A stretch of DNA of 64,000 nucleotides. It comes from Cyanobacteriota bacterium (lineage in GTDB: Bacteria > Cyanobacteriota > Cyanobacteriia > CACIAM-69d). Under the pieces are notes generated by a model that did not search any database, was not told where the DNA came from, and worked only from the letters and a program-made list of their open reading frames with translations. The stretch covers positions 124,001 to 188,000 of the forward strand of contig JAKRSF010000010.1 in assembly GCA_022402445.1 (NCBI GenBank), written 5' to 3'. Shown piece after piece: positions 37,601 to 46,139 of the stretch. Numbering within the stretch: the stretch's first letter is position 1; every line of letters begins with the position of its first letter. Made by a program: the position numbers and the translations under genes.

Positions 37601-38594
37601 GGTTGTAGCAGGGGATGACGACGGAGAGTTTGGGGGGCGTGTCGTCGGTGCTGTTCTGGATCGCCGGGATGGCGGGGGCGGCGGGCAGGGCGATCGCCTC
37701 CTGGACCGTCAGGGGCGTGTAGGGGGGATTTTGTCGCCCGGAGTGCCAGCGGTCGGCGCGATCACGGGGGGCGGGCCAATCGGCGATCGCATCGAGATCC
37801 AGCAGCCATTGGAGGGCGTAGGGCACATCCTGGCCCACCCAGGTGGCGAGGGGATGGCTGTCGGGCAACGGCGCGATCGCGGGGCCATCCAGGACGAAAT
37901 TATCGAGATCCAAATCCGTCGGCAGATCCAATCCCAACCGTTGGGCCAATAATTCTAGGGCCGCGCCGGGGCGATCGCGCAAACTCGGGCCGTGGAGCAG
38001 AACCACGCGATCGCGGTGGCGCTGATAGAAATCCAGGAGATGGGCGGCGTAGTAGGCCCAAACCTGCACCGTTTCCATCGGCAAATTTTCCAGGGGCGAC
38101 CCTTCCCCCTTGCACAGGGCCGCGATCGCATCCCAGGGAGTGTCATAAACGAGCACATAGCGCCCCTCCGGCAGCCGCGATCGCCAGAAATCCAGCAGCA
38201 GCGTCGAACGGGCATCCCCCCAGCCCCAGGGCCGCTCCAAGCCCGCATTCGCCTCCCAGGCCGCCCGCAACAGCCGCCGCCCGCGATTTTCTGGATCCTG
38301 GAAGCGATCGCCCCCAAACGCCTCGATCTTGTTCCATCCCCACTCGGGCAGGCGATCGCGCACCGTAGACACCGCCGGTTCCCCATCCGCCGCTTCAGCA
38401 GATTGGAGGGCCGTCACGCGATCGCACGCCGCCGCCAACAACTCCTTCTGGAACCCAAACAGGGCCGCCGCCGGATCGCTAGCGACATCTTCAGCATCCG
38501 CCAGGGCGATCGCCACCCCCAGCCGCCCCAACAGATCCGCCACCGGACGCAGATCAACACCGGGGGTACTCGCCAGCAAAAAATAAGCAGTCAT
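34638..38594 (-). CDS. multidomain glycosyltransferase: sulfotransferase-like head and three GT2 domains
   Basis: 1318 residues. Order: about 1-260 resembles a sulfotransferase-type domain (PWGWGDARSTLLLDFWRSRLPEGRYVLVYDTPW) but lacks an N-terminal PAPS loop; GT2 domain 1, 322-525 (SVVIPCYNHGDYL, DxD-type LDADN, EDWDLWL); a coiled coil, about 560-690; GT2 domain 2, 783-990 (SIVMPVYNPPLEFL, LDHDD, QDYDLALR); and GT2 domain 3, 1040-1290 (TVIIPTRDLADVL, LNNDTE, NDVDFCLKLLEWGYR). It probably adds successive sugars to an envelope polysaccharide, O-antigen or S-layer glycan. It stands alone, without an adjacent polysaccharide cluster. The domain reading is from visible motifs. Confidence 0.9.
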   Translation of the reverse strand: MTAYFLLASTPGVDLRPVADLLGRLGVAIALADAEDVASDPAAALFGFQKELLAAACDRVTALQSAEAADGEPAVSTVRDRLPEWGWNKIEAFGGDRFQDPENRGRRLLRAAWEANAGLERPWGWGDARSTLLLDFWRSRLPEGRYVLVYDTPWDAIAALCKGEGSPLENLPMETVQVWAYYAAHLLDFYQRHRDRVVLLHGPSLRDRPGAALELLAQRLGLDLPTDLDLDNFVLDGPAIAPLPDSHPLATWVGQDVPYALQWLLDLDAIADWPAPRDRADRWHSGRQNPPYTPLTVQEAIALPAAPAIPAIQNSTDDTPPKLSVVIPCYNHGDYLLEAIASVHSCPEPVYEIIIVNDASTEPKTQAILQYLKTHGYRVIDCPTNGGLANARNVGIRAARADYILPLDADNRLRPLYIPQAIAIFDAHPEVGVVYGNAEYIGDRVGPWIVADFDINLLAVGNYIDACAPLRKQVWADCGGYDPHIPDRLGYEDWDLWLSAAERGWQFHHLGEISFEYRVRADSMVAACNQPSNRRRLMYYLVSKHLALYTANFPAIFAYKDVELLEARQQTSELANQISTFQQERDRAIAAAQHHLNLLAEATLKLQPLQRQLPAYQREVETLRTTVQDLQRERNLLQRERDDLQQIRQTLEGEIEALRGAIAQWQRAYRSLYDLASSSFEAMRTSKFWKLRDRWFTLKKPLLKLTGKTATPEMVDLVPVQLNKMATLLEAGDGADGPGNPGAIAALGSPNDHYDLWRRHHDPTEADLRRMAREITTWDNPPRISIVMPVYNPPLEFLEAAIASVRQQVYPHWQLCVVDDASTDPQVRPLLEAAAASDGRICLKLRPENGHIVAASNDALDLATGDWIALLDHDDRLAPHALYEVVHRLREKPDAALIYSDEDKIDEADRRSDPAFKPDWCPDSFLSRMYTCHLSVYRRSLLTAIAGFRPGFEGAQDYDLALRAIEQIRPDQIVHIPKILYHWRSHRQSTAFRLDSKNYAADAARRALTEALDRRGEPAAKLELTDHGHWIVRYQILRPGRVTVIIPTRDLADVLDTCLKSLFEKTTYADYEVLIIDNGSVEPATEKLFDRWREREGDRFRVVAYDAPFNYSKINNFGVEQTDSPYLLFLNNDTEIIDGDWMTALVEQAQRPSIGAVGVTLLYPDRTIQHAGVVLGLGGVAGHSHKNYPHGDPGYGAQLKTINNYSAVTAACLMCRREVFLEVGGFEPSLQVAFNDVDFCLKLLEWGYRNVHLPHVVLYHYESKSRGLENTPEKVRRFQGEIEYMRRRWHQILDADPCYSPNLTRDREDYSINLEQLY

Positions 38595-38725
38595 CGGGCA
38601 GGGGTGGGGGAAAAGGGGGAATAAACGAAGCGCCGGAATTTAAGAGCGCCGCGATCGCCACGGCACCCCTAAGAATCCATACACGCAAGGGGACGCCAAT
38701 TCAAGCGATTGCCCCGCCCGCCCCA

Positions 38726-38971
38726 TCAATCAAGCCCGTCAATGCCCTCAATTTCCACCAACTTTTGGCGGCTGCCCTGGCCCAAACGAATCGTCACCGC
38801 CGACTTCGGCACCCCAAACCGCTTCGCCAGAAGCTTGATCAATTCCGCATTGGCCTTCCCATCCACCGGCGGAGCCTTTAGGAGCGCCGTCCAACTGCCG
38901 TCCGCCGCCTCCACAAGCTGCGATCGCGGGGCGTTGGGCTTCACCTTGATCTGAATCCGCCGACGACCCAT
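38726..38971 (-). CDS. DUF167 (YggU) family protein
   Basis: 81 residues from ATG 38971 ([18 protein letters not shown]); ATG 38995 would add eight. The family signature is complete: [34 protein letters not shown] and [16 protein letters not shown]. Structures of this family are known, but the function is not settled. It precedes the cupin-like gene's stop by about 30 bases on the same strand, so both may share a transcript. Confidence 0.92.
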   Translation of the reverse strand: MGRRRIQIKVKPNAPRSQLVEAADGSWTALLKAPPVDGKANAELIKLLAKRFGVPKSAVTIRLGQGSRQKLVEIEGIDGLD

Positions 38972-39001
38972 GGCCCCAAAACTATGGTCAAACAACCCAC
39001 A

Positions 39002-39436
39002 TTAGGCCACCAGGCAGCACTCGGCCAACGCGCGGCGGGCGGCGGCTAAATCATAGGGGAACGGCGGCCTCATGGGGCGATAGTCGCGATCGCAGGGCTC
39101 CCCGTGGCGATGGACCGCATTGACCACCAAACAGGGCTCATCACTGAAACTCACGGCCCCGTGGGGCAATCCCGGCGGAATCGTCAATACGGCGGGGTGG
39201 CGATCGCTCAGGGGTACGTAATGGTACCGGCGGTTTTGCAGCACAACCAACACAAACTCCCCGCGCACCGCCATCAGGCGATCGGTCTGGAAATGATGCA
39301 CAAACAAATCATCCCGCGCCTGGGGTGGCACCCGCACCAGCATCGTTTCATGGCTGGATATGGGCGTATAAAACTCAGCCATCCCGGAGGCAATGGACGT
39401 GAGGGGCGCGATCGCCATCTGTCGAACCAGGGCCAT
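39002..39436 (-). CDS. cupin-like (RmlC-type beta-barrel) conserved protein
   Basis: 144 residues; internal ATGs at 39415 and 39382 are possible starts. The middle resembles a jelly-roll cupin of the dTDP-sugar epimerase/isomerase group: DLFVHHFQTDRLMAVRGEFVLVVLQ, an HYVPLSDRHPAVLTIPPGLPHGAVSF strand pair, then CLVVNAVHRHGEPCDRDYRP. No full catalytic set is evident, so it may be a binding protein. Upstream, TTGACA at about 39498-39493 (minus strand) could be a -35 element. It may be transcribed with the DUF167 gene. Confidence 0.75.
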   Translation of the reverse strand: MALVRQMAIAPLTSIASGMAEFYTPISSHETMLVRVPPQARDDLFVHHFQTDRLMAVRGEFVLVVLQNRRYHYVPLSDRHPAVLTIPPGLPHGAVSFSDEPCLVVNAVHRHGEPCDRDYRPMRPPFPYDLAAARRALAECCLVA

Positions 39437-39553
39437 GACAAAACTCCCGAGGGTGGTCTGGATCCACTCTAGGGTGTTGAATTTTTAAAAAATGTCAAAT
39501 CAATGACCCAATGGGGCGTTTTTGTGCATGTCCCCCCAATTCGGTTCCTGGGC

Positions 39554-40081
39554 CTATTCCAGAATCCGCACGTCAATGACGCTGGCATTGAAGTTATAGG
39601 TCTTGCCCTCCAGTTCGATGGGGGTGCCGATTTTCATTTTGCTGTTGCCCAGGACGGGGCCGTTGGGGGTGAGGGTGGCCTTGCCGCCGAGGGTGATCAG
39701 CATATCGGTGCTGAAGATATCGCTGCGGGGGTCCGCCATGGCCTTGACGGTGCCGTCGGGCTGGGGCACGAGGACATCGCGGGAGAGGGGCCGCAGACTC
39801 TTGATCTCGACGCTGCCGTAGGGCTGGTTCCGCACCACGAGGTTGACGCTGCGGCTGGCGCGCATTTCGCCCATGACCGTTTCGGGGTTGAGGACCGACA
39901 GGCCGCGCACCACGGCGTCAATTTCTACGGGTTTGGTGGTGGCCCCCACCTGGGCGACGGAACCGCCGGTGCCGGGGATGAAGAAGATGCCGATGACGAC
40001 CGCCAGGATGGTGAGGGCGGCTCCGACATCGAGGATGCTGACTTTGCCGAAGAGGCGACCGCGATCGTCCAGGAGTTTCAT
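39554..40081 (-). CDS. DUF4330 family membrane-anchored protein
   Basis: 175 residues from ATG 40081 (MKLLDDRGRLFGKVSILDVG); a TTG at 40090 is rejected. The N-terminal 15 residues are the family hallmark, followed by one membrane helix (about 17-36) and an exported beta-rich domain of about 135 residues with no known motif. DUF4330 is widespread in cyanobacteria and of unknown function. It is divergent from menD. Confidence 0.88.
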   Translation of the reverse strand: MKLLDDRGRLFGKVSILDVGAALTILAVVIGIFFIPGTGGSVAQVGATTKPVEIDAVVRGLSVLNPETVMGEMRASRSVNLVVRNQPYGSVEIKSLRPLSRDVLVPQPDGTVKAMADPRSDIFSTDMLITLGGKATLTPNGPVLGNSKMKIGTPIELEGKTYNFNASVIDVRILE

Positions 40082-40272
40082 GGCGTTCAAGGGATTTAGA
40101 CAGTTGGAGCGATGGGGATTGTCCAGATCCCATCGGGCTCAAGGGTCAGACTATCACGGGGGGTTGGCGATCGCGGCGGCTTCAAAACTTGCCCGCACGG
40201 GATGGGGGGCGGCCCCGTAGAATGTTTGGGCCAAGAACTGGGCCATGGATTAGAGCGGTAGGGATTTTGGGG

Positions 40273-42072
40273 ATGGATGGAGCGGGCGGCGGCGCGGCGA
40301 TGCTCGATTGGACCAATGGCAATATGCTGGCGGCGTCGGTGCTGGTGGAGACGCTGGTGCGGCTGGGGGTGCGTTGGGGGGCGGTGTGTCCGGGGTCGCG
40401 ATCGACGCCGTTGACGATCGCGTTGGCCCGTCATCCGGCGATCGAGGCGGTGCCGATTCTTGATGAACGGTCGGCGGCGTTCTGGGCCTTGGGGCGATCG
40501 CGGCGATTGCGGCGGCCTGCGGTGGTGGTGTGTACGTCGGGGACGGCGGCGGCGAATTTTTTACCGGCGGTGGTGGAGGCGTCTGAGCAGGGGGTGCCGC
40601 TGCTGGTGCTGACGGCGGATCGGCCTCCGGAATTGCGCGCTTGCGGGGCGGGGCAGGCGATTGATCAGGTGAAGCTATTTGGCTCGTTTGTGGTGGGCCA
40701 GATGGAGTTGGGCCTGCCGGAGCCGACGATCGCCTATTTGAGCTATTTGCGGCAGACGGTGCTGCGGGCCTGGGGGCGGGCGATCGCGGGGGCGGGGCCG
40801 GTACACCTAAATATTCCGTTGCGGGATCCGTTGCCGCCGTTGCCGGATCCGGCGATCGCCCAAGCCCTCGCAGCCTTGCGGGAATCTTTAGATGCAGCCA
40901 AATTTTTTAGCCACCTGACGCCGGAGTTGGGGGCGATCGCGGCGACGGAATTTCCTGCGGTGCCGTGGGAACTGTGGCGATCGCGGCGGGGGATCATCGT
41001 CGCCGGAGCAACGGGGCCGGTGGATCCGGTGGCCCATAATGAGGCGGCCACGGCGATCGCGGCGGCCCTGGGCTGGCCGATTTTGGCGGATGTGCTGTCC
41101 CCCCTGCGCCACGGGGGCGATCACACCGCCGGACGCATCGCCACCTACGACGGCATTTTACGGAACCGCGATCGCGCCGACGCCCTCCGGCCCGAGGTGG
41201 TCCTGCAACTGGGACAACTGCCCACCAGCAAAATTCTGCGGGATTGGCTTGCGGAACTGGCCCCGCCCCGCTGGATCCTGGAGCCGCGCGATCGCAACCT
41301 CGACCCCCTCCACGGCCCCGCGCTGCCCTTAACCTTAAGCCTCGAAACCCTCGCCGCCACCGTGCCGCCGGATTTGGCCCCGGCCCCGGACGCGATCGCC
41401 CTGCGGGATGCCTGGATCGAGGCCGATGCAACCCTGACCGCCGCGATCGCCGCCACCTTTCAGACCCGCCCCAAAACAGCCCCTCCCTTAGAAAGCCAAA
41501 TCCCCTGGATCCTGGCCCAAAGCCTCCCCCCGGAAACCCCCGTTTTTTTCAACAACAGTATGCCCGTGCGGGATGGAGAATGGTTTTGGCCGACGGGCGA
41601 TCGCGCCGTCGTGCCCCTGTGCAATCGCGGGGCCAATGGCATTGATGGGGTGCTGTCCACCGCGATCGGCGTTGCTTGGGATGACCCCAAACCCGCCGTT
41701 TTAATCACCGGCGATCTGGGCCTGTTGCACGACACCAACGGCCTCCTAATTGCCAAGCGTCTCCATCAACATCAGCGGGGCAGTTTAACGATTCTTTTGA
41801 TTAACAATGACGGCGGCGGCATCTTTGAAATGCTGCCCATTGCCCAATTTGATCCTCCGTTCGAGGACTATTTCGCCACGCCCCAATCCATCGATTTTTC
41901 CCAACTCGCCAAAACCTACGAGCTCCCCTGGGAATTAATGACCTCGGCGGACCATTTGCGCGATCACCTCCAAGTCCTCCCTCCCCATGGTCTTAGGATT
42001 TTGGAAGTGCGCCGCGATCGCAAGGAAGACAGCCACTGGCGCAAACAGCTATTTCAACAATTCACCCAATAG
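40273..42072 (+). CDS. menD: 2-succinyl-5-enolpyruvyl-6-hydroxy-3-cyclohexene-1-carboxylate synthase
   Basis: 599 residues from ATG 40273; ATG 40300 (MLDWTNGN) is closer to the usual MenD start. The thiamine-diphosphate enzyme layout is clear: N-terminal Pyr domain with ELVETLVRLGVRWGAVCPGSRSTPLT-type residues (LGVRWGAVCPGSRSTPLT), DERSAAFWALG, and VVCTSGTAAANFLPA; the ThDP/Mg motif GDLGLLHDTNGL ... INNDGGGIFEMLP lies near the C-terminus. It commits isochorismate to phylloquinone, the PSI A1 electron carrier in cyanobacteria. No other men genes are nearby. Confidence 0.96.
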   Translation: MDGAGGGAAMLDWTNGNMLAASVLVETLVRLGVRWGAVCPGSRSTPLTIALARHPAIEAVPILDERSAAFWALGRSRRLRRPAVVVCTSGTAAANFLPAVVEASEQGVPLLVLTADRPPELRACGAGQAIDQVKLFGSFVVGQMELGLPEPTIAYLSYLRQTVLRAWGRAIAGAGPVHLNIPLRDPLPPLPDPAIAQALAALRESLDAAKFFSHLTPELGAIAATEFPAVPWELWRSRRGIIVAGATGPVDPVAHNEAATAIAAALGWPILADVLSPLRHGGDHTAGRIATYDGILRNRDRADALRPEVVLQLGQLPTSKILRDWLAELAPPRWILEPRDRNLDPLHGPALPLTLSLETLAATVPPDLAPAPDAIALRDAWIEADATLTAAIAATFQTRPKTAPPLESQIPWILAQSLPPETPVFFNNSMPVRDGEWFWPTGDRAVVPLCNRGANGIDGVLSTAIGVAWDDPKPAVLITGDLGLLHDTNGLLIAKRLHQHQRGSLTILLINNDGGGIFEMLPIAQFDPPFEDYFATPQSIDFSQLAKTYELPWELMTSADHLRDHLQVLPPHGLRILEVRRDRKEDSHWRKQLFQQFTQ

Positions 42073-42154
42073 CCGCAATTTATCCATCCAAAACTTCAAC
42101 CCCAACCCCCAAAGACAAGGAGCTTTAAGCCCCTTGCCCCACCAGACCCTAAGC

Positions 42155-43129
42155 CTAGGCAAACACCAAACCCTTCGTCGCCAAAAACTCCGGATTATAG
42201 AGCTTCGACTGATAGCGCGAGCCCCCATCGCACAGCACCGTCACAATCGTATGCCCCGGCCCCATCTGCTGCGCCAATTTCACGGCGGCCCCCACATTAA
42301 TCCCCACCGATCCCCCCATAAATAGCCCCTCCTCCTTCAGAAGCCGCGACAAAATATCCATACATTCCTGATCCGTCACCCGAATCGCATCATCCGCCGG
42401 AGCCCCCGCCATATTGGCCGTCACCCGCCCATTACCAATGCCTTCGGTGATGGAATTGCCCTCCGAAGACAAATCCCCACATTTCACATAGCTATAGAGG
42501 GAACTGCCCATGGGATCCGCCACCACGGCCCGCAAATTCGGGTTCTTTTCCTTCAGAAACATGGCCGTACCCGCATAGGTGCCCCCGGTGCCCGTGGCGG
42601 CTACCCAAGCATCCACCTTGCCATCGGTTTGTGCCCAGATTTCTGGCCCCGTGGTTTCGTAATGGGCGAGGCGATTGGCGAGGTTATCAAATTGATTGGC
42701 CCAGACCGCATTGGGTAACTCCTCCGCAAGGCGCTGGGACACTTTGACATAGTTATTGGGGTTGCTGTAGGGCACCGCTGGCACCGTTTTGACGATCGCG
42801 CCGAGGGTCCGCAGCAGGTCCATCTTTTCCTGGGATTGGGTTTCCGGAATGACGATCTGACAGCGATAGCCCTTGGCATTGCAAATGTGGGCTAGGCCAA
42901 TGCCCGTATTGCCCGCCGTGCCCTCGACCACGGTGCCACCCGGCTTGAGCAGGCCGCGCCCCTCAGCATCCTCGACGATGTAGAGGGCGGCGCGATCCTT
43001 GACGGACCCCCCTGGATTTAAAAATTCCGCTTTGCCTAAAATTTCGCAGCCCGTTTCGTCACTGAAGCAGTTCAATCGAATCAAGGGGGTGTTGCCTACG
43101 GTGTCAACAAATCCGCGTTTGATATCCAT
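42155..43129 (-). CDS. cysK: cysteine synthase A (O-acetylserine sulfhydrylase)
   Basis: 324 residues from ATG 43129 (MDIKRGFVDTVGNTPLIRL); the longer frame to 43237 is not conserved. The PLP lysine is in LNPGGSVKDRAALYI, the phosphate/acceptor loop GTAGNTGIGLA follows, with GTGGTYAGTA and SVGINVGAA further on. The length and C-terminal LVFA suit the CysK rather than the CysM branch, though cyanobacteria carry several paralogues. It makes cysteine from O-acetylserine and sulfide. It converges on menD, 82 bases apart. Confidence 0.95.
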   Translation of the reverse strand: MDIKRGFVDTVGNTPLIRLNCFSDETGCEILGKAEFLNPGGSVKDRAALYIVEDAEGRGLLKPGGTVVEGTAGNTGIGLAHICNAKGYRCQIVIPETQSQEKMDLLRTLGAIVKTVPAVPYSNPNNYVKVSQRLAEELPNAVWANQFDNLANRLAHYETTGPEIWAQTDGKVDAWVAATGTGGTYAGTAMFLKEKNPNLRAVVADPMGSSLYSYVKCGDLSSEGNSITEGIGNGRVTANMAGAPADDAIRVTDQECMDILSRLLKEEGLFMGGSVGINVGAAVKLAQQMGPGHTIVTVLCDGGSRYQSKLYNPEFLATKGLVFA

Positions 43130-43383
43130 GGGTGAGGGTGGGTTAACGACAACGGTAGGGGGCATCGGGCGGAGCGATCGCAGCGCCAAGGGGGATGGGC
43201 CATCTGCATCGCTTGGGTGCCAATGCTGGGATGCCAATTTTTCTAGGGTACCGGAGTGGCGGAAGTCCTGGGTTGCGATCGCGATCGATCCCCCTGTGAA
43301 GATTCAAAACCAACCGACCGGGCCACCGGAGCGCCCTTGTTATCCTAGGGGTTGAGGACAGTGCACTGAGGAGGCGATTCGCC

Positions 43384-43854
43384 ATGTTGAGGAATGCCAT
43401 TGGTTTTGCGGTAACCCTGCTGGCTCCCTTGGTGCTGTCGGTGCCGTCCCAGGCGGTGGAACCGGATGAGATTGCGGAATTGCGGCTGACGGGCATGTGT
43501 GGCGGTTGCGACCTGGTGCAGGCGGACCTGGCGCGGATGGATCTGTCCGATAGCCATTTGATCGGGGCGGACCTGCGGGGGGCAGATTTGCGGGGGGCCA
43601 ACCTCAGTAATGCGAATTTGGAAGGGGCCAACCTGGAGGGGGCGGACCTGACGGGGGCCAATTTGACCGGGGCCATGCTCAATGATGCGTCCCTGCGGGG
43701 GGCGGTGCTGGATGGGGCGAATTTGGAAAATGCGACGCTCCACAATACGAATCTGGCGGCGGCGTCGATGGAGAACCTGAGGCTGTCGGGGGCTAGCATT
43801 TTCAATAGTGAAGTGGGCATTGGCGGTAGCGAGATTGTGGAACTGGAACATTAG
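43384..43854 (+). CDS. exported pentapeptide-repeat protein
   Basis: 156 residues: a cleavable signal peptide (about 1-24, LLAPLVLSVPSQA), then the motif CGGC (residues 39-42) followed by about 18 pentapeptide repeats of the A(D/N)LxG type between residues 45 and 135 (ADLRGADLRGANLSNANLEG). The fold would be a right-handed quadrilateral beta helix in the periplasm or thylakoid lumen. The lumenal type, with a Cys-x-x-Cys cap, is common in cyanobacteria; function unknown. A strong terminator follows the stop by 91 bases. Confidence 0.92.
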   Translation: MLRNAIGFAVTLLAPLVLSVPSQAVEPDEIAELRLTGMCGGCDLVQADLARMDLSDSHLIGADLRGADLRGANLSNANLEGANLEGADLTGANLTGAMLNDASLRGAVLDGANLENATLHNTNLAAASMENLRLSGASIFNSEVGIGGSEIVELEH

Positions 43855-43944
43855 GCCGCTGGGGACCGCCGCGATCGCGCCACCCTAGATCCTGTAGAGA
43901 TCGGCCCTGCCGGTGGCGGTTTAGGTAAATGGTCCTAGGGCTGA

Positions 43945-43980
43945 CGGATTAGGGAGATCCCTAGTCCGTTTGTGTGTCTG
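43945..43980 (+). terminator. rho-independent terminator after the pentapeptide-repeat gene
   Basis: CGGATTAGGG (43945-43954) pairs with CCCTAGTCCG (43959-43968), ten pairs including one G-T, loop AGAT, followed by TTTGTGTGTCTG. The tail is only moderately T-rich. Confidence 0.7.
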
Positions 43981-44044
43981 GGGGCCAGATGGCTGCCCGC
44001 AGGTTTGCGTTGTCTCCCACTAGGTTTTAGGAGTGAATGGTTTG

Positions 44045-44860
44045 ATGGTTTCCCCCCAATCGGTTCCAGCCGTGGCGATCGCGCCGGTGACCCACCCGAC
44101 GGTTGCCCATCCCCCGTCCGGTTTGCCCTTCTTGGGCCTGCGGCGGTCCGCCGGGGCGATCGCGGCCACCGTTGCCACCGGCCTTGCCACCACCGCCGCC
44201 GCCGTGACCCTCGCGGCGATCGCCGCCCTGCCCGCCCAGGCCCAAGAAGTGCTGCGGACCATTTCCGTTTCTGGAGAAGGGCGCATCGCGATTGAAGCCA
44301 CCGAAGCCCAGGTGCAGCTCGGGGTTGAAACGCGCGGAGCCAGCGCCGATGCCGCCCAGGCCGCCGCCGCCCGTCAGGCCGATTCCCTGGTCACCTACCT
44401 GCGGGGCCAATCGGTCCAGCGGCTCCAGACCAGCAGCATTTCCCTCCAGCCCATGTATGACCAAAATGGCCGGGAAATCACCGGTTACATCGCCCGCAAT
44501 ACCGTCAGTTTCCAGGTGCCCGTCAATCGCGCCGGGACCATCATCGACAACGCCGTCCGGGCCGGAGCCACCCGCATCGACAGCCTCCAAACCCTCGCCA
44601 GTGAAAGCGCCGTAGAATCCGCGCGATCGCGCGCCCTCGCCGCCGCCGCCCAGGATGCCCGCAACCAGGCCAATGTGGTCCTAGAAGCCCTGGGCCTCGC
44701 CCCGCGCGAAATCATCCAAATTAACGTCGCCGGAGCCGCCCTGCCGCCCCCCGTCTTCGTGGAAAACGTCCGGGCCATGGCCGACGCTCGACCCACCTCC
44801 CCGGTCGAAGGGGGCGAGCAAATCGTCCAGGCCAACGTCACCCTCCAGATTCGCTATTGA
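44045..44860 (+). CDS. SIMPL (DUF541) domain exported protein
   Basis: 271 residues from ATG 44045 with AGGAG 12 bases upstream; a GTG at 44033 is too close to that site. A long N-terminal signal or anchor region (to about residue 66, ending AQA) precedes the SIMPL domain: ISVSGEGRIAIEATEAQVQLGVETRG, SSISLQPMYDQNGREITGY, and the helical stretch SARSRALAAAAQDARNQANVV, ending in VTLQIRY. SIMPL proteins are periplasmic, form large oligomers in some bacteria and have no settled biochemical role. Divergence from the upstream terminator suggests its own promoter. Confidence 0.92.
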   Translation: MVSPQSVPAVAIAPVTHPTVAHPPSGLPFLGLRRSAGAIAATVATGLATTAAAVTLAAIAALPAQAQEVLRTISVSGEGRIAIEATEAQVQLGVETRGASADAAQAAAARQADSLVTYLRGQSVQRLQTSSISLQPMYDQNGREITGYIARNTVSFQVPVNRAGTIIDNAVRAGATRIDSLQTLASESAVESARSRALAAAAQDARNQANVVLEALGLAPREIIQINVAGAALPPPVFVENVRAMADARPTSPVEGGEQIVQANVTLQIRY

Positions 44861-44962
44861 TTCGTGATTGATCCGTGACCCATTCCCGATGGTGCGCAAT
44901 CCGTCGGGACCAACGCGCCCTAGAATTTGCTATGCAGCACTCCTGAAGACGAGGACGAACCC

Positions 44963-46120
44963 ATGGACCACAAACTGATGCTGACCATTCCTGGCCCCAC
45001 CCCCGTGCCGGAACCGGTCCTGCTGGCCCAGGCCAAACACCCCATGGGGCACCGCAGCGGTGAGTTCTGCGCGATCGTGGCGGAAATTAACGAAAACCTC
45101 CAGTGGCTGCACCAGACCAAAAATCAGGTGATCACCCTCGCCGCCAGCGGCACCGGGGCCATGGAGGCGGGCATCATCAATTTCCTGAGTCCGGGCGATC
45201 GCGTCCTCGTCGGATCCAACGGCAAATTCGGAGAGCGCTGGGGCTTGGTCGCCAAAGCCTTTGGCCTCAATGTGGAACTGGTGGAAGCGCCTTGGGGTCA
45301 ACCCCTGGACCCGGAAGCCTTCGGGAAGCGCCTCCGGGCGGACACGGACAAAACCATCAAGGCCGTCATCATCACCCACAGCGAAACCTCGACGGGCGTC
45401 CTCAACGACCTCGAAGGCATCAACCGCCACGTGAAGGCCCACGGGGAAGCGTTGATCATCGTGGATGCGGTCACCAGCCTCGGGGCCACCTCGGTGCCGG
45501 TGGACGAGTGGGGGCTCGATGTGGTGGGCTCCGGCTCCCAGAAGGGCTATATGATGCCGCCCGGACTGGCCTTTGTGTCCGTCAGCGAGAAGGCATGGCA
45601 AGCCTACGCCACGGCGACGCTGCCGAAGTTCTATTTGGATTTGGGCAAATACCGCAAGGCCCTCAAGGAGGACAGCACCCCCTTTACGCCGCCGGTGAAT
45701 TTGTACTTTGCCCTGCAGGCGTCGTTGCAGTTGATGAAGAAGGAGGGGCTCGATCAAATCTTTGCCCGCCACGATCGCCTCAAGCGCATGACCCGTTCGG
45801 CGATGAAGGCGTTGAATTTGCCGTTGTATGCGGCGGATGACTGCGCGAGTCCGGCGATTACGGCGGTGATGCCCCAGGGGGTGGAGGCGGAGAAGGTGCG
45901 ATCGGTGCTCAAGAAGCGGTTTGATATTGCCGTGGCGGGGGGCCAGGATGATCTCAAGGGTAAGATCTTCCGCATTGGTCACCTGGGCTTTGTCAGCGAT
46001 CGCGATGCCCTGACGGCGATCGCGGCGTTGGAGGCCACGTTGATCGAGCTGGGGGCGGAAGGGATCACCCCTGGTGCGGGGGTGGCGGCGGCGGCCAAGG
46101 AAATCCTGGCGGCGAGTTAA
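44963..46120 (+). CDS. alanine/serine-glyoxylate aminotransferase family enzyme (class V PLP)
   Basis: 385 residues from ATG 44963, with GAGG 8 bases upstream; a TTG further up is rejected. Fold-type I PLP motifs: the N-terminal PGPTPVPEPVL, LAASGTGAMEAGI (cofactor phosphate), IITHSETSTGVLND, VDAVTSLGATSV and the Schiff-base Lys in GSGSQKGYMMPPGL. This cyanobacterial family is often labelled soluble hydrogenase 42-kDa subunit by old mis-annotation; serine- or alanine-glyoxylate transamination in photorespiration is the likely role. Confidence 0.93.
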   Translation: MDHKLMLTIPGPTPVPEPVLLAQAKHPMGHRSGEFCAIVAEINENLQWLHQTKNQVITLAASGTGAMEAGIINFLSPGDRVLVGSNGKFGERWGLVAKAFGLNVELVEAPWGQPLDPEAFGKRLRADTDKTIKAVIITHSETSTGVLNDLEGINRHVKAHGEALIIVDAVTSLGATSVPVDEWGLDVVGSGSQKGYMMPPGLAFVSVSEKAWQAYATATLPKFYLDLGKYRKALKEDSTPFTPPVNLYFALQASLQLMKKEGLDQIFARHDRLKRMTRSAMKALNLPLYAADDCASPAITAVMPQGVEAEKVRSVLKKRFDIAVAGGQDDLKGKIFRIGHLGFVSDRDALTAIAALEATLIELGAEGITPGAGVAAAAKEILAAS

Positions 46121-46139
46121 GTCAACTTTGCCCGATGCC

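Noticed and set aside
39490-39500. TTGACA as a firm promoter for the cupin-like gene
   Set aside because: No -10 hexamer at 16-18 bases; the nearest TAGAGT is about 21 bases away, so it is mentioned only as a possibility.
44930-45982. 350-codon minus-strand frame opposite the aminotransferase
   Set aside because: Shadow of the PLP enzyme, whose Schiff-base lysine and other motifs are clear.
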